Notes under the pieces: model-generated | What the model saw: the letters and a program-made list of their open reading frames with translations, nothing else | Databases searched by the model: none | Told to the model about the DNA's origin: nothing | Shown: positions 25,116 to 34,141 of the stretch, piece after piece | Position numbering within the stretch: the first letter of the stretch is position 1 | Layout: every line of letters starts with the position of its first letter | Translations under genes and position numbers: made by a program | NCBI GenBank assembly: GCA_964594045.1 | Contig: CAZQKR010000023.1 | Location: 1-62,874, forward strand | DNA: 62,874 nt | Reading direction: 5' to 3' | DNA from: UBA2365 sp964594045 | GTDB taxonomy: Bacteria > Bacteroidota > Bacteroidia > Chitinophagales > Saprospiraceae

Positions 25116-25847
25116 GTGCTTAGTTTTTTCAAAAGGAAATACAATCTCTATTTATCTCCGAAAAGGAACCTTGCCAGGAGTATTAAAAAATCCCTGCATT
25201 ATGAACCGGCAAGGATAAAATTGTTTGAACTTGCGTTTCATCACAAATCGCTGAACAACGGTTCTGATACAACATATCCGTACAGCAATGAAAGACTCGA
25301 ATATCTTGGTGATGCGCTTTTAAGTATGGTGGTTGGAGAGTATCTTTTTCAGAAATACCCCTATAAAGATGAAGGTTTCCTGACAAAAATGCGTTCAAAA
25401 ATTGTCAAAAGGAAAACCCTGAATGATCTTGCTCAGGATCTTGGCCTTGATGTGATCCTGTCCGACTATTCAGTTGGGGTCATCTCCAATGCTATGGCAG
25501 GAAATGCTTTTGAAGCCTTGATCGGCGCCATTTATCTCGATGGCGGATACGCCAAATCCAAAAAATTCATAGTCCGGGAAATGCTGCTTTCCCATCTGGA
25601 TCTGACTGAGCTGGAATCGGTAGATGATAATTACAAAAGTCAACTCCTCGAATGGAGTCAGAAGTCTAATAAATCCATTGAATTTAAGTTGCTTTCCAAG
25701 ACAAAGACCAATGGACGTGACTTGTTCAAAATGGCGGTTTCAGTAGATGAAGAGTTGATCTCGGAAGGTGAAGCTTATAACAAAAAGTCTGCTGAGCAAA
25801 AAGCAGCACAGGTTGCATTAAGATGCCTTAAAGTAAATGTTTCCTGA
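25116..25847 (+). CDS. rnc: Ribonuclease III
   Basis: A 243-residue double-strand-specific endoribonuclease. The catalytic signature NERLEYLGDALLSMVV lies near residues 60-75, and the second acidic site EALIGAIYLDGGY near 135. A C-terminal dsRNA-binding domain starts near 170, with YKSQLLEWSQ and KKSAEQKAAQVAL. The start is GTG at 25116, six bases after the fabF stop, implying co-transcription. It processes rRNA precursors and structured mRNAs. Confidence 0.96.
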   Translation: MLSFFKRKYNLYLSPKRNLARSIKKSLHYEPARIKLFELAFHHKSLNNGSDTTYPYSNERLEYLGDALLSMVVGEYLFQKYPYKDEGFLTKMRSKIVKRKTLNDLAQDLGLDVILSDYSVGVISNAMAGNAFEALIGAIYLDGGYAKSKKFIVREMLLSHLDLTELESVDDNYKSQLLEWSQKSNKSIEFKLLSKTKTNGRDLFKMAVSVDEELISEGEAYNKKSAEQKAAQVALRCLKVNVS

Positions 25848-25874
25848 TATCAATTAAACTGGTCTTTTTGCAGG

Positions 25875-25882
25875 TATCTTTG
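25875..25882 (+). promoter_or_regulatory. Candidate -7 promoter box upstream of the PASTA gene
   Basis: TATCTTTG matches TAnnTTTG exactly, followed by CG. It is about 215 bases before the PASTA-domain start, so it implies a long leader or drives something unseen. No well-placed -33 box. Confidence 0.4.
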
Positions 25883-25928
25883 CGTAATCAAAGAGTTACA
25901 TCTTCAAATGATTACATAAACAATTTAA

Positions 25929-25940
25929 GAAGTTGTTTAA
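25929..25940. repeat. Solo terminus-like sequence of the palindrome-array family
   Basis: GAAGTTGTTTAA is identical to the 12-base core of the left ends of elements A (20133) and B (42286), but no hairpin array follows. It may be a relic end or chance in AT-rich DNA. Confidence 0.3.
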
Positions 25941-26095
25941 TATTTTGCCATATGAAAGCATAACAAATTATTGAAAGCCAATTGATTCTGTTCTGAGTGT
26001 CTGGTACATTGTTCGGAAAAGAGTTTTCTGATTACTTTCATGTTTTTTATCTTCCAAAGAATAATTTTCAAATTTAAACATCAAAATCCATAAGA

Positions 26096-26917
26096 ATGCC
26101 TGATAATTCTAACTCACTGATCGAATTTCTTAAAAGCAAAGTGTTTTTTAAACACCTGGGCTATATTTTAGGATTTTTTGCATTGATCATCATACTGCTT
26201 TTTTTATGGTTGAGGATATATACTCATCACGGTCAGGCCATTGAACTTCCTGACTATACGAATCAGCCGCTTGATGCTGCAATCCGGGATGCAGATGCAA
26301 AAAACTTCATCATTGTTGTGGATGATTCCATACACATGGTGGGTAAATCAGGTGGTATCATCCTGGATCAAAACCCTAAACCGATGACCAAGGTAAAGGA
26401 GCGTAGGAAGATCTATGTGACCATTTCCAAATCCAACCCGGACAGAATAAAACTCAAAGATCTGCCTCAGCTCTATGGTCGAAATTACCTGTCCAAGAAA
26501 AAGGAGCTGGAATTGCGTCAGATCAGGTCAGTGATCAAGGGGTATAAATTTGATCTTGGTGAACCGGATTATATCATGGAAGCTTACTATAGAGGAAGGC
26601 TGATCGTTTCCAGTGAAGGTGAACTCAAAAATATCGAAATTGAAAAAGGAGGAACCATTGAATTCATTCTCAGTAAGAAATCAGGTGGTTCAGTGAATAT
26701 ACCCGATCTTTATTGTAAGTCTGTTGAAGAGGCTCTTTTTATTCTGGAAAGTGCCAATCTCAAAATCGGGACTGTACAGAAAGACGGAGAGATCAGCGCT
26801 GAAATGGAAGGTTATGTGATAGGTCAACATCCTCCGTATCATCCGGATTCCACCATCGTTTTTGACACTCCGGTTGATCTGATCATCAGCGAAAACAGAC
26901 CTGCAGGTTGCAGATGA
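26096..26917 (+). CDS. Membrane-anchored PASTA-domain protein
   Basis: A 273-residue protein with one N-terminal membrane segment (LGYILGFFALIIILLFLWL, about 22-40), followed by three PASTA-like repeats outside the membrane: IELPDYTNQPLDAA.. (45-110), KLKDLPQLYGRNYL.. (115-190) and VNIPDLYCKSVEEAL.. (198-265). PASTA domains bind peptidoglycan stem peptides or beta-lactams in PBPs and Ser/Thr kinases; this protein has no kinase or PBP part. Stand-alone PASTA proteins near ddl are common in Bacteroidota; here ddl lies on the opposite strand, convergent. A wall-sensing or scaffold role is inference. Confidence 0.88.
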   Translation: MPDNSNSLIEFLKSKVFFKHLGYILGFFALIIILLFLWLRIYTHHGQAIELPDYTNQPLDAAIRDADAKNFIIVVDDSIHMVGKSGGIILDQNPKPMTKVKERRKIYVTISKSNPDRIKLKDLPQLYGRNYLSKKKELELRQIRSVIKGYKFDLGEPDYIMEAYYRGRLIVSSEGELKNIEIEKGGTIEFILSKKSGGSVNIPDLYCKSVEEALFILESANLKIGTVQKDGEISAEMEGYVIGQHPPYHPDSTIVFDTPVDLIISENRPAGCR

Positions 26918-26921
26918 CAGG

Positions 26922-26973
26922 CCAACTGAATTCTATAAATCTTAATATTCAGCTATTTATAAACATCAGTTGG
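26922..26973. terminator. Possible terminator between convergent genes
   Basis: Arms CCAACTGA and TCAGTTGG enclose a loop that has a nested TATAAAT/ATTTATA pairing. TTTTCTGG follows on the plus strand. It sits between the PASTA and ddl genes. Confidence 0.4.
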
Positions 26974-26988
26974 TTTTCTGGTCTGTAT

Positions 26989-28065
26989 TTATATTGAAGA
27001 TTTCAGTTGCCTGTCAGCTTCATGGCGCTCTATGGCAAGCCCGATCAGACGGTCGATCAGATCGGTATAGCTGATCCCGGATTTTTCCCAAAGCATCGGA
27101 TACATGCTGATATTGGTGAATCCCGGTAATGTATTGATCTCATTGACCAGGATGTCCCCGTTTTCCTTTAAAAATACATCGACACGACCCAGGCCTTCCG
27201 ACTCCAAAGCTTTAAAAACTTTTACCGCCATTGCCCTGATCGATTCAGCAAAAGCAGGGTCTATTGGTGCCGGGATCTCAATTTTGAAACCTTTGTCGTC
27301 CTTATATTTAGAGTCGTAGGTATAAAAATTGTGAAAACTTGTGATCCTGCCAACTGTGGATGCTTCCGGAAATCTGTTACCCAACACAGCACATTCAATT
27401 TCCATCCCGTTGATGTTCTCTTCTATAACGATTTTATGATCGTAACGGAAAGCTTCTGCCAGAGCCTGTTGATATTCAGCCGCTTCATTGACTTTGCTGA
27501 TGCCTACTGACGAACCCATCCTGGCTGGTTTGATGTATACAGGAAGGCCAAGCCGAGACTCAACTTCACTGAATTCAGGAGCATTGAATTGGTAGCAGGC
27601 TATATATTTTCCGATCGGGATACCTGCTTCCCTGAGTAATCTTTTCATGACATCCTTGTCCATTCCTGCAGCTGCACCCATGACATCACAACCAACGAAT
27701 GGCAGTTGTAAGATCCTGAATAAACCCTGGACAGTGCCATCTTCTCCGTAAGGTCCGTGCAAAACCGGAAAAATGACATCTACATTCAAAGGCTTGTTCC
27801 CTTCTCCGGGAATGATAAAACGGGTATTTTCAATACATATAAATGCCAGGTCCATGGTAAATGTTCCGGTATCCAGAGGCTGGTCCGGATCAAAAACAAC
27901 GGATGATGGCATCACCTTCCATTGCCCTGCTTTATCTATGAAGACCGGGTGGATGTGGTATTTGCCTTTATCGATGTTTTTTAAGATGGATTGAGCTGAT
28001 CTGACAGAGATTTCATGCTCTGCAGATTTACCGCCAAAAACGACTGCAACATTTATTTTTTTCAT
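26989..28065 (-). CDS. ddl: D-alanine-D-alanine ligase
   Basis: A 358-residue ATP-grasp enzyme that joins two D-Ala for peptidoglycan precursors. Signatures: VVFGGKSAEHEISVRSA at the N-terminus, LHGPYGEDGTVQGL (about 95-108), KPARMGSSVGISKV (about 178), MEIECAVLGN, and the C-terminal RVDVFLKENGDILVNEINTLPGFT, which carries the metal ligands. All substrate-binding loops are present. The third specificity residue region (ENGDILVNE..) is of the D-Ala type; I see no sign of a D-Lac ligase. Confidence 0.97.
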   Translation of the reverse strand: MKKINVAVVFGGKSAEHEISVRSAQSILKNIDKGKYHIHPVFIDKAGQWKVMPSSVVFDPDQPLDTGTFTMDLAFICIENTRFIIPGEGNKPLNVDVIFPVLHGPYGEDGTVQGLFRILQLPFVGCDVMGAAAGMDKDVMKRLLREAGIPIGKYIACYQFNAPEFSEVESRLGLPVYIKPARMGSSVGISKVNEAAEYQQALAEAFRYDHKIVIEENINGMEIECAVLGNRFPEASTVGRITSFHNFYTYDSKYKDDKGFKIEIPAPIDPAFAESIRAMAVKVFKALESEGLGRVDVFLKENGDILVNEINTLPGFTNISMYPMLWEKSGISYTDLIDRLIGLAIERHEADRQLKSSI

Positions 28066-28289
28066 TTAAGATAATGGTTTTTCATTTAATTTTTGGATAA
28101 AATTTGCCGGTATCAAAATGATACACATCTAATCCGGCATACTCGCTCTGGAAATTTGTCTGGATATGAAACTTCAGGCTCATTACCGGAACTCTTCAGG
28201 CCGCAAAATTATATTAACAAAGCAATTAGACTGTAATTTAATGTAAAAAAAACCTATTCCTGACTTCTAAAATATATTGGATTTTCAGA

Positions 28290-31200
28290 TCAGTTGATCT
28301 TATATCTTATAGGAATTTTTTCCAGCTTGATCAGCAAATTACTATCAACCTGAATTTTTACCGTTTTGGAAACAAAATCCATTTTTTGCTGAATTTCAGA
28401 ATCCAGCAGTTTGATTTTAAGCAATTGCTTGCCTTTATGTTTTTTGATGATCGTTTCGATATGGTCAAGCAATTTTTCATTGAGTTCCGAGAGTTCGATA
28501 AATAAAGTGATGGATTTGGTCAGCAATTTTCCAACGGTGTCCAGCAATCTGACATCGGCAACCTGAAAATAATAATTATCTGAATTATATCCTCTTTGCA
28601 GAACCCCTTCGATGAATAGAACCTGTCCGGTTTGAAAATAATTGCCAAATTTTCTGAATTGCTCGTTATTCAGACTGAGACTGAAAGAACTGTTATAATC
28701 CTCAATGGTATACCTGCCATATTCAATACCTTTTCTGTTCATGCCTGTCTGGGCTTCCGTGACAATTCCTGCGATGGAAACACGCTGATCCCTGTAATAA
28801 TCCAGATGCTCAAGGTCACAGGTGATAAAATTCTCCAGTTCAAGCTTATACTGGTCCAAAGGGTGCGAACTGATGTATATACCGGTCACTTCCTTTTCTC
28901 TTTCCAGCGTTTCAATCAAACTCCAGGGTTCGCATTCAGGGATATCCGGTTCTTTCTGGAATGGATCGTAACTGTCACCGAAAAGAGTTAGCTGAACCTG
29001 TCCTTTTTGTTTCTGGAAGGCAGCTCCATACCTCAGTGCCTGGTCAATGATAGATTCGCCCTTTTCCTGGCCAACAAAATATTGTGCCCGGTGAATACCT
29101 TTAAAGGTGTCAAAAGCACCGCCCAAAGCCATACTTTCAAAGCTTTTCTTGTTGACTGACCGGAGGTTAACCCTTTTGGCCAGGTCAAAAATGTTTTTAT
29201 AGCTGCCTCCACGGTTTCTTTCAACGATCAGATCCTGCACCGGCGTTTCACCCACACCTTTCAGTCCAGCCAGCCCAAAGCGCAGATTACCTTTCTTATC
29301 CACCGTAAATTCAGTCTCACTTTCATTGACATCAGGACCTAAAACCGGGATATCCAGCCTTCGGCTCTCCCTTAAAAAAAAGTTGATCTTGGAGATCTCT
29401 TTTTTGTTGTGATTGAGCACCGCAGCCATGAATTCTGCCTTAAAATTTGCCTTCAGGTAAGCGGTCTGAAATCCGATGTAGGCATAACATGTGGAATGGG
29501 ATTTGTTGAATGCATAGGAAGCAAAATTCAGCCAGTCATGCCAGATCTTTTCCACTTTTTCCTTTGGGTGACCTTGTGCGAGGCAACCATCCACAAATTT
29601 TGGATAGAGCTTTTCAAGTATGTCTTTCTGTTTTTTACCCATCCCTTTACGGAGATAGTCAGCATCACCTTTATTAAAACCTGCCAGTTTTTGCGAAAGC
29701 AACATCACCTGTTCCTGATAAACCGTAATACCATAGGTCTCAGCCAGGATCTCCTCCATTTCAGGTAAATCATAAGTGATGGGCTGCCGGCCGTGTTTTC
29801 TGGCAACAAAATCAGGGATATACTGCATAGGGCCCGGACGGTACAATGCATTCATTGCGATCAGATCTTCAAAGATATTCGGTTTGAGTTCCTTCAAATG
29901 CTTTTGCATCCCGGGAGATTCGTACTGGAAAACGCCAACGGTCTCTCCTCTTTGAAAAAGTTCAAAAGTTTTTGCATCCTCCAGATCCACATTGTCTATA
30001 TCAAGATTTATTCCCTTGGATTTCCGGATCAGTTCCACTGCGTCCTTGATGATGGATAGGGTCTTAAGACCCAAAAAATCCATCTTCAGCAAACCGGCAT
30101 CCTCAACCACACTGTTGTCAAACTGGCTGATGATCATTTCGTCTTCCTTGGCAGTTGAAACAGGAACATAGTTCGTGATCTCATCCGGGGTAATGATCAC
30201 TCCGCAGGCGTGAACACCCGTATTCCTCACCGATCCTTCCAGGGATTTAGCTGTTTGGATCATTTTTGAGATATCTGTGTTGCCAGTTGCCAGCGCCCTG
30301 AACTTATATGCTTTCTCCAGGTCATCATTGGTCAGATCCTTTGACAGTTCCGGATCAATATCATTTTCTTTCAAAACAGCCTCCAGCGTAGCCTTCAGGT
30401 GGGTTGGAAATGCTTTGGCTACCTTATCCACCTCAGACAAAGGAATGTCCATCACCCTGCCAACATCCCTCAGGGACATTTTTGCAGCCATGGTTCCGTA
30501 CGTAACGATCTGAGCAACCTGGTCTTCACCGTATTTTTGCTTGACATAATCAATCACCCGGGACCTGCCTTCATCATCGAAATCTATATCGATATCCGGC
30601 ATGCTGACACGTTCGGGATTCAGAAAACGTTCAAAAAGCAGGTCATATTTGATCGGATCAATATTGGTGATGCCAAGGCAATAGGCAACTGCAGATCCGG
30701 CTGCTGAACCTCTTCCCGGGCCAACCGAAACCCCGATGCTCCTGGCATAGGTGGTAAAATCCTGCACGATCAGGAAGTATCCTGGATAGCCTGAGTCAGA
30801 TATGACCTTTAATTCAAATTCCAGTCTTTCAGTGATCAGCTCACTTAAATTCCCCCAACGCTTCTTTGCTCCTTCATAAGTAAGATATCTGAGGTATTGA
30901 TCCTGGCTGTTAAAACCCTTGGGTAAGGGGAATTTGGGCAGCACCACACTTCTAGCCAGATTCAGTTCTTCAATTTTATCATTGATCTCCATGGTTTGCT
31001 CAACTGCTGCCAGTTGGTCTGAGAACAGATCAGCCATTTCCGCCTGAGTCTTAAAATAAAAATCATTGCTGGGAAATCTGAATCTGTTTTCTTCTGTCAA
31101 AATGGATCCGGTATTGATGCTCAGCAACACATCGTGGTATTCCGCATCAGCCTGTTCTATATAATGGGCATCATTCGTGACGATGGTTTTTAAATTGTAT

Positions 31201-31820
31201 TTTTTGGCAAATTCCAGTAATTTTTGATTGATCGATTCCTGGGAAACGCCTGTTCCGTCGATATCTTCCAGTCCGCCCTGTCTTTGCAGCTCAATATAAA
31301 AATCATCCCCTAACAAATCGATCCACCATTCGATCAATTGCTGTGCTTTTTCAGTTTCTCCTTTTAAAATAGCCTGGGGGATCTCCGCTCCAAGACAGCA
31401 ACTGGTGGCGATCAAACCTTCATGGTACTGCTCTATCCATGATTTCTGGATCCTTGGATATTTGCCGTATTTGCCATATTTGTATCCCATGGAAGTCAAC
31501 CTGGAAAGATTCCGGTACCCTGTTTCATTTTTGGCGATCAGTAATTGATGGAAGCGCTCATCTTTTTCCCCCTTTGAACGTTCAAATTTGTTTTTTGAAG
31601 CATCTTCGACCAGATAAAATTCGCAGCCCACTATGGGTTTTATGCCTCTTTTTCTGGCTTCCTTGACAAATTTGAATGCACCGTACATATTGCCGTGATC
31701 GGTAATAGCCACTGCTTTCTGGCCATCTTTTACCGCTTTGTCCAATAGCTTACCTATATCAGAGGCACCATCCAACAAAGAAAATTGTGTGTGATTGTGC
31801 AAATGGCAATACTCAGGCAT
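28290..31820 (-). CDS. dnaE: DNA polymerase III alpha subunit
   Basis: A 1,176-residue C-family replicative polymerase. The PHP domain is at the N-terminus (CHLHNHTQFSLLDGA, AITDHGNMYGAFKF). The palm catalytic motif SVGPGRGSAAGSAVAYCLGI lies near 375, and PDIDIDFDDEGRSRVIDYV near 410 carries the metal-binding Asp residues. VYQEQVMLLSQ follows near 700, tandem HhH near 830, and an OB-fold (VSIAGIVTEAQTG) near 985. The C-terminal tail is short, as usual in Bacteroidota. PHP residues are well kept, so the metal site may be functional. Upstream, a GATATTTG box at 31907-31900 is a weak promoter candidate. Confidence 0.97.
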   Translation of the reverse strand: MPEYCHLHNHTQFSLLDGASDIGKLLDKAVKDGQKAVAITDHGNMYGAFKFVKEARKRGIKPIVGCEFYLVEDASKNKFERSKGEKDERFHQLLIAKNETGYRNLSRLTSMGYKYGKYGKYPRIQKSWIEQYHEGLIATSCCLGAEIPQAILKGETEKAQQLIEWWIDLLGDDFYIELQRQGGLEDIDGTGVSQESINQKLLEFAKKYNLKTIVTNDAHYIEQADAEYHDVLLSINTGSILTEENRFRFPSNDFYFKTQAEMADLFSDQLAAVEQTMEINDKIEELNLARSVVLPKFPLPKGFNSQDQYLRYLTYEGAKKRWGNLSELITERLEFELKVISDSGYPGYFLIVQDFTTYARSIGVSVGPGRGSAAGSAVAYCLGITNIDPIKYDLLFERFLNPERVSMPDIDIDFDDEGRSRVIDYVKQKYGEDQVAQIVTYGTMAAKMSLRDVGRVMDIPLSEVDKVAKAFPTHLKATLEAVLKENDIDPELSKDLTNDDLEKAYKFRALATGNTDISKMIQTAKSLEGSVRNTGVHACGVIITPDEITNYVPVSTAKEDEMIISQFDNSVVEDAGLLKMDFLGLKTLSIIKDAVELIRKSKGINLDIDNVDLEDAKTFELFQRGETVGVFQYESPGMQKHLKELKPNIFEDLIAMNALYRPGPMQYIPDFVARKHGRQPITYDLPEMEEILAETYGITVYQEQVMLLSQKLAGFNKGDADYLRKGMGKKQKDILEKLYPKFVDGCLAQGHPKEKVEKIWHDWLNFASYAFNKSHSTCYAYIGFQTAYLKANFKAEFMAAVLNHNKKEISKINFFLRESRRLDIPVLGPDVNESETEFTVDKKGNLRFGLAGLKGVGETPVQDLIVERNRGGSYKNIFDLAKRVNLRSVNKKSFESMALGGAFDTFKGIHRAQYFVGQEKGESIIDQALRYGAAFQKQKGQVQLTLFGDSYDPFQKEPDIPECEPWSLIETLEREKEVTGIYISSHPLDQYKLELENFITCDLEHLDYYRDQRVSIAGIVTEAQTGMNRKGIEYGRYTIEDYNSSFSLSLNNEQFRKFGNYFQTGQVLFIEGVLQRGYNSDNYYFQVADVRLLDTVGKLLTKSITLFIELSELNEKLLDHIETIIKKHKGKQLLKIKLLDSEIQQKMDFVSKTVKIQVDSNLLIKLEKIPIRYKIN

Positions 31821-32146
31821 CGTTTTTATTTTTTTGGCTTAGAAGGACCTTGTCGGTATCCCTTCTGTTACAAGTGAAAAAAAAGGTGAATCCAAGGTAC
31901 AAATATCTAAAATATTCATATATAGCATAACAATTACTAATCAAAAAAGATTTTTGGAGCAAAGTTTCAGAGAAGTGAGCCAGATCAATTGTGTCGGATC
32001 GAAAAATGTGAAGATCATTTGTCCGGTTTAACGCATAAATTTTATCATACTGCCAAAAGTCATCAGAAATTCGACCAATTTTTGTTATAAAACACATTGT
32101 TCAAAAAAAATTTCTATATTTGCACCGCAATTGTAAAAGTGCAATT
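31821..32146. other. Spacer between dnaE and tRNA-Leu
   Basis: Divergent AT-rich spacer. It contains the weak dnaE promoter candidate (31900-31907, minus) and the tRNA promoter at its right end. An open frame on the minus strand has no family resemblance. Confidence 0.5.
32115..32122 (+). promoter_or_regulatory. -7 box of the tRNA-Leu promoter
   Basis: TATATTTG matches TAnnTTTG exactly and is followed by C. It ends 24 bases before the mature tRNA. A TTG at 32097-32099 is the best -33 candidate but the spacing is short. Confidence 0.6.
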
Positions 32147-32229
32147 GCCCGGGTGCTGAAACTGGTAGACAGGCATGGTTGAGGGCCATGTGTCCTACGG
32201 ACGTGCGGGTTCGACTCCCGCTCCGGGCA
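32147..32229 (+). tRNA. tRNA-Leu (anticodon GAG)
   Basis: A class II tRNA of 83 bases without encoded CCA. The acceptor GCCCGGG pairs with TCCGGGC (one G-U). The anticodon stem CATGG/CCATG holds loop TTGAGGG, so the anticodon is GAG and it reads CUC/CUU. A long variable arm (TGTCCTACGGACG region) is typical of leucine. The T-arm is GCGGG-TTCGACT-CCCGC. Confidence 0.95.
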
Positions 32230-32732
32230 CTTTTAGTTTTTATGTAAAATATTTTTATAACTTGTTCACTTTCTCCCCGATGTTATTTCCCTTTGAATGC
32301 GTATGCCAATTAGTGTGACCAGTTAGAGTATTTTCCACGGGATGAAGATAGAATTTGAATCCAATGGATTTATATAAAGTTACCAAAATGCTGATTACTA
32401 ACTCATATCACATTCAAATATTTTTTATTTATTTTTATTTTTTTGGTGAACTTTTTTGGGGTTTTAAAGTGTTTTATACCCGGAATGATCAAATAAATTT
32501 GGAAGTTAATTTTTTTTATTTGATCTTTGCTTTACCAATCCTGAGAAAGTAATCCCCACGGTGGTTTACCCTCTCCGGAAATACAGGCGATGAATGCATT
32601 GGTTTCTGCCAAAAGTTGGCAGAAAGAAAATGACAAAAATATATAGACATTCTATTAAAGAAGTAGTTTTCTTATTTTGAGACCTTAGTCGAAAGAGCCC
32701 GAATTTGCACTGGCAGATTTGGGCTTGTTTTT
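32230..32732. other. AT-rich spacer with two hairpins
   Basis: Between tRNA-Leu and phoH. The plus-strand frame at 32355-32552 is Phe/Tyr-rich and reads like AT-rich noise. The notable items are the perfect palindrome at 32603-32625 and the terminator-like hairpin at 32696-32735. No gene is seen. Confidence 0.5.
32603..32625. repeat. Perfect 10-bp inverted repeat
   Basis: Arms TTTCTGCCAA and TTGGCAGAAA around a three-base loop, without a T-run on either strand. It may be a protein-binding operator or an RNA hairpin; the role is unknown. Confidence 0.5.
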
Positions 32733-32735
32733 TTA
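32696..32735. terminator. Terminator-like hairpin 3' of phoH
   Basis: Arms AGCCCGAAT and ATTTGGGCT (one mismatch) followed by TTG and T7 on the plus strand. It lies directly beyond the phoH stop on the other strand, so it may serve either reading direction. Confidence 0.45.
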
Positions 32736-33719
32736 TTCTTCTTCGTCTGCTTTTCTTCCTGCCTTATCGTATGCGATGATGATCTCTTTAACTAATCTGT
32801 GTCTTACCACATCCTCTGCGCCCATTGTCAGAGTAGCGATGCCTTCAAGGCCTTTCAACAGGTTGATGGCCTTTCTGAGACCGGATTCCTGACTTCTGGG
32901 TAAGTCAACCTGGGATAGGTCGCCGGTGACAACAGCCTTGGCATTGGGCCCCAGTCTCGTCAGAAACATTTTGATCTGCATGGAAGTCGTGTTTTGCGCT
33001 TCATCCAGAATGATATAGGCATTGTCAAGAGTCCTTCCACGCATGAATGCCAATGGTGCAACTTCGATGACCCTGTTTGCAATGAACTGCTTTAAGGTCT
33101 CTATCTGAATCATGTCTTCCAGCGCATCATAAAGAGGTCTGAGATAGGGGTCAACTTTTTCTTTCATGTCTCCGGGCAAAAATCCAAGACTTTCACCTGC
33201 TTCAACTGCCGGACGGGTAAGGATGATCTTCTTGACCAGCCTGTTTTTCAACGCCCTGACGGCGAGGGCAACTGCCGTATAGGTTTTTCCTGTTCCTGCA
33301 GGTCCTATTACAAAAACAATATCGTTTTCTTCGCACAATTTAACCATCTTTTTTTGGTTGCGCGTCTTAGCCTTGATCGCCTGCCCGTTTCTTCCGAATA
33401 CAATGGCTTTATTGGAATCGCTTTCTGATATCCTGGACATCGACGGGTTGGAACCGTTGACGATATCCTGAACCCGCTGCAGATTCAGAGCTTTTTCGTC
33501 TTTTAGAACACGCATTAATGTTTCAAAGACTTTTTTCAATTTTTGCGCCTGCTTCTTTTCACCCTGGATCTTGATGACATCGCCCCTGGCTGTAACCAGC
33601 AACTCAGGATATTGCTGCTGGATGTATTCGATGATGTTGTTGTGTTGTCCGAAAAGGTCCATCGGGTCAAGACCGTCCAGGTGTAACTCTATTTCACTTA
33701 AATGATTCTTCAAAGGCAT
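32733..33719 (-). CDS. PhoH family ATPase
   Basis: A 328-residue PhoH-like protein. Walker A is VIGPAGTGKTYTAVALA (about 137-153), followed by ILTRPAVEAGESLGFLPGDMKEKVDPYL and Walker B YIILDEAQNTT. An N-terminal KH-like region precedes the ATPase. The family is an SF1-like RNA helicase/ATPase often linked with YbeY, endoribonucleases and RNA metabolism. The C-terminus is acidic (DEEE). No ybeY is adjacent here. The start ATG is at 33719 with little room for a strong SD. Confidence 0.93.
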   Translation of the reverse strand: MPLKNHLSEIELHLDGLDPMDLFGQHNNIIEYIQQQYPELLVTARGDVIKIQGEKKQAQKLKKVFETLMRVLKDEKALNLQRVQDIVNGSNPSMSRISESDSNKAIVFGRNGQAIKAKTRNQKKMVKLCEENDIVFVIGPAGTGKTYTAVALAVRALKNRLVKKIILTRPAVEAGESLGFLPGDMKEKVDPYLRPLYDALEDMIQIETLKQFIANRVIEVAPLAFMRGRTLDNAYIILDEAQNTTSMQIKMFLTRLGPNAKAVVTGDLSQVDLPRSQESGLRKAINLLKGLEGIATLTMGAEDVVRHRLVKEIIIAYDKAGRKADEEE

Positions 33720-34141
33720 TAATTTTTTAACGAAATTACCGTATTTTTTAAAACTGTTCCATTGCTGATGAATTAAAACACATTCAGGAGTTCTTTAAAG
33801 ACTCAAAAAGCTTTTTTTTGTATAATTGGTCGGGATTTCCGTTAAGCAATGAATGCAAGAATGAAGCAAAGAAGTTATCTGTACTTTTCTGGATATATGG
33901 ATGACCTCAGTCCTGCCAATGAATGTAAACTCACTAAAATTTCCGTTGCCAATGAAAAGTGGACCATGCAAGCTCAATGAGAATACTTCATGACGTATTT
34001 AATTGGTTTAATTTGTATCCTCTTCTCATTGGGTTGAATAGTTTTCCTGACGATATTGGAGCAAATCGTTAATTGCAATAAATACATTATAATTATTTAA
34101 AATATTTAGTTTACTTTGCATCATATATAATAAGATGTTTT
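33720..34141. other. Divergent spacer phoH / DUF62 gene
   Basis: About 420 bases. Near its right end TTTACTTTGC (34111-34120) is one mismatch from the -7 consensus and could drive the DUF62 gene. A 60-codon minus-strand frame (33795-33977) has no recognisable features. No RNA gene is seen. Confidence 0.45.

Noticed and set aside
32355..32552. 65-codon plus-strand ORF
   Set aside because: Phe/Tyr-rich translation of a T-rich spacer; composition looks non-coding.
33795..33977. 60-codon minus-strand ORF upstream of phoH
   Set aside because: No family features and an unsupported start; typical of spacer frames here.
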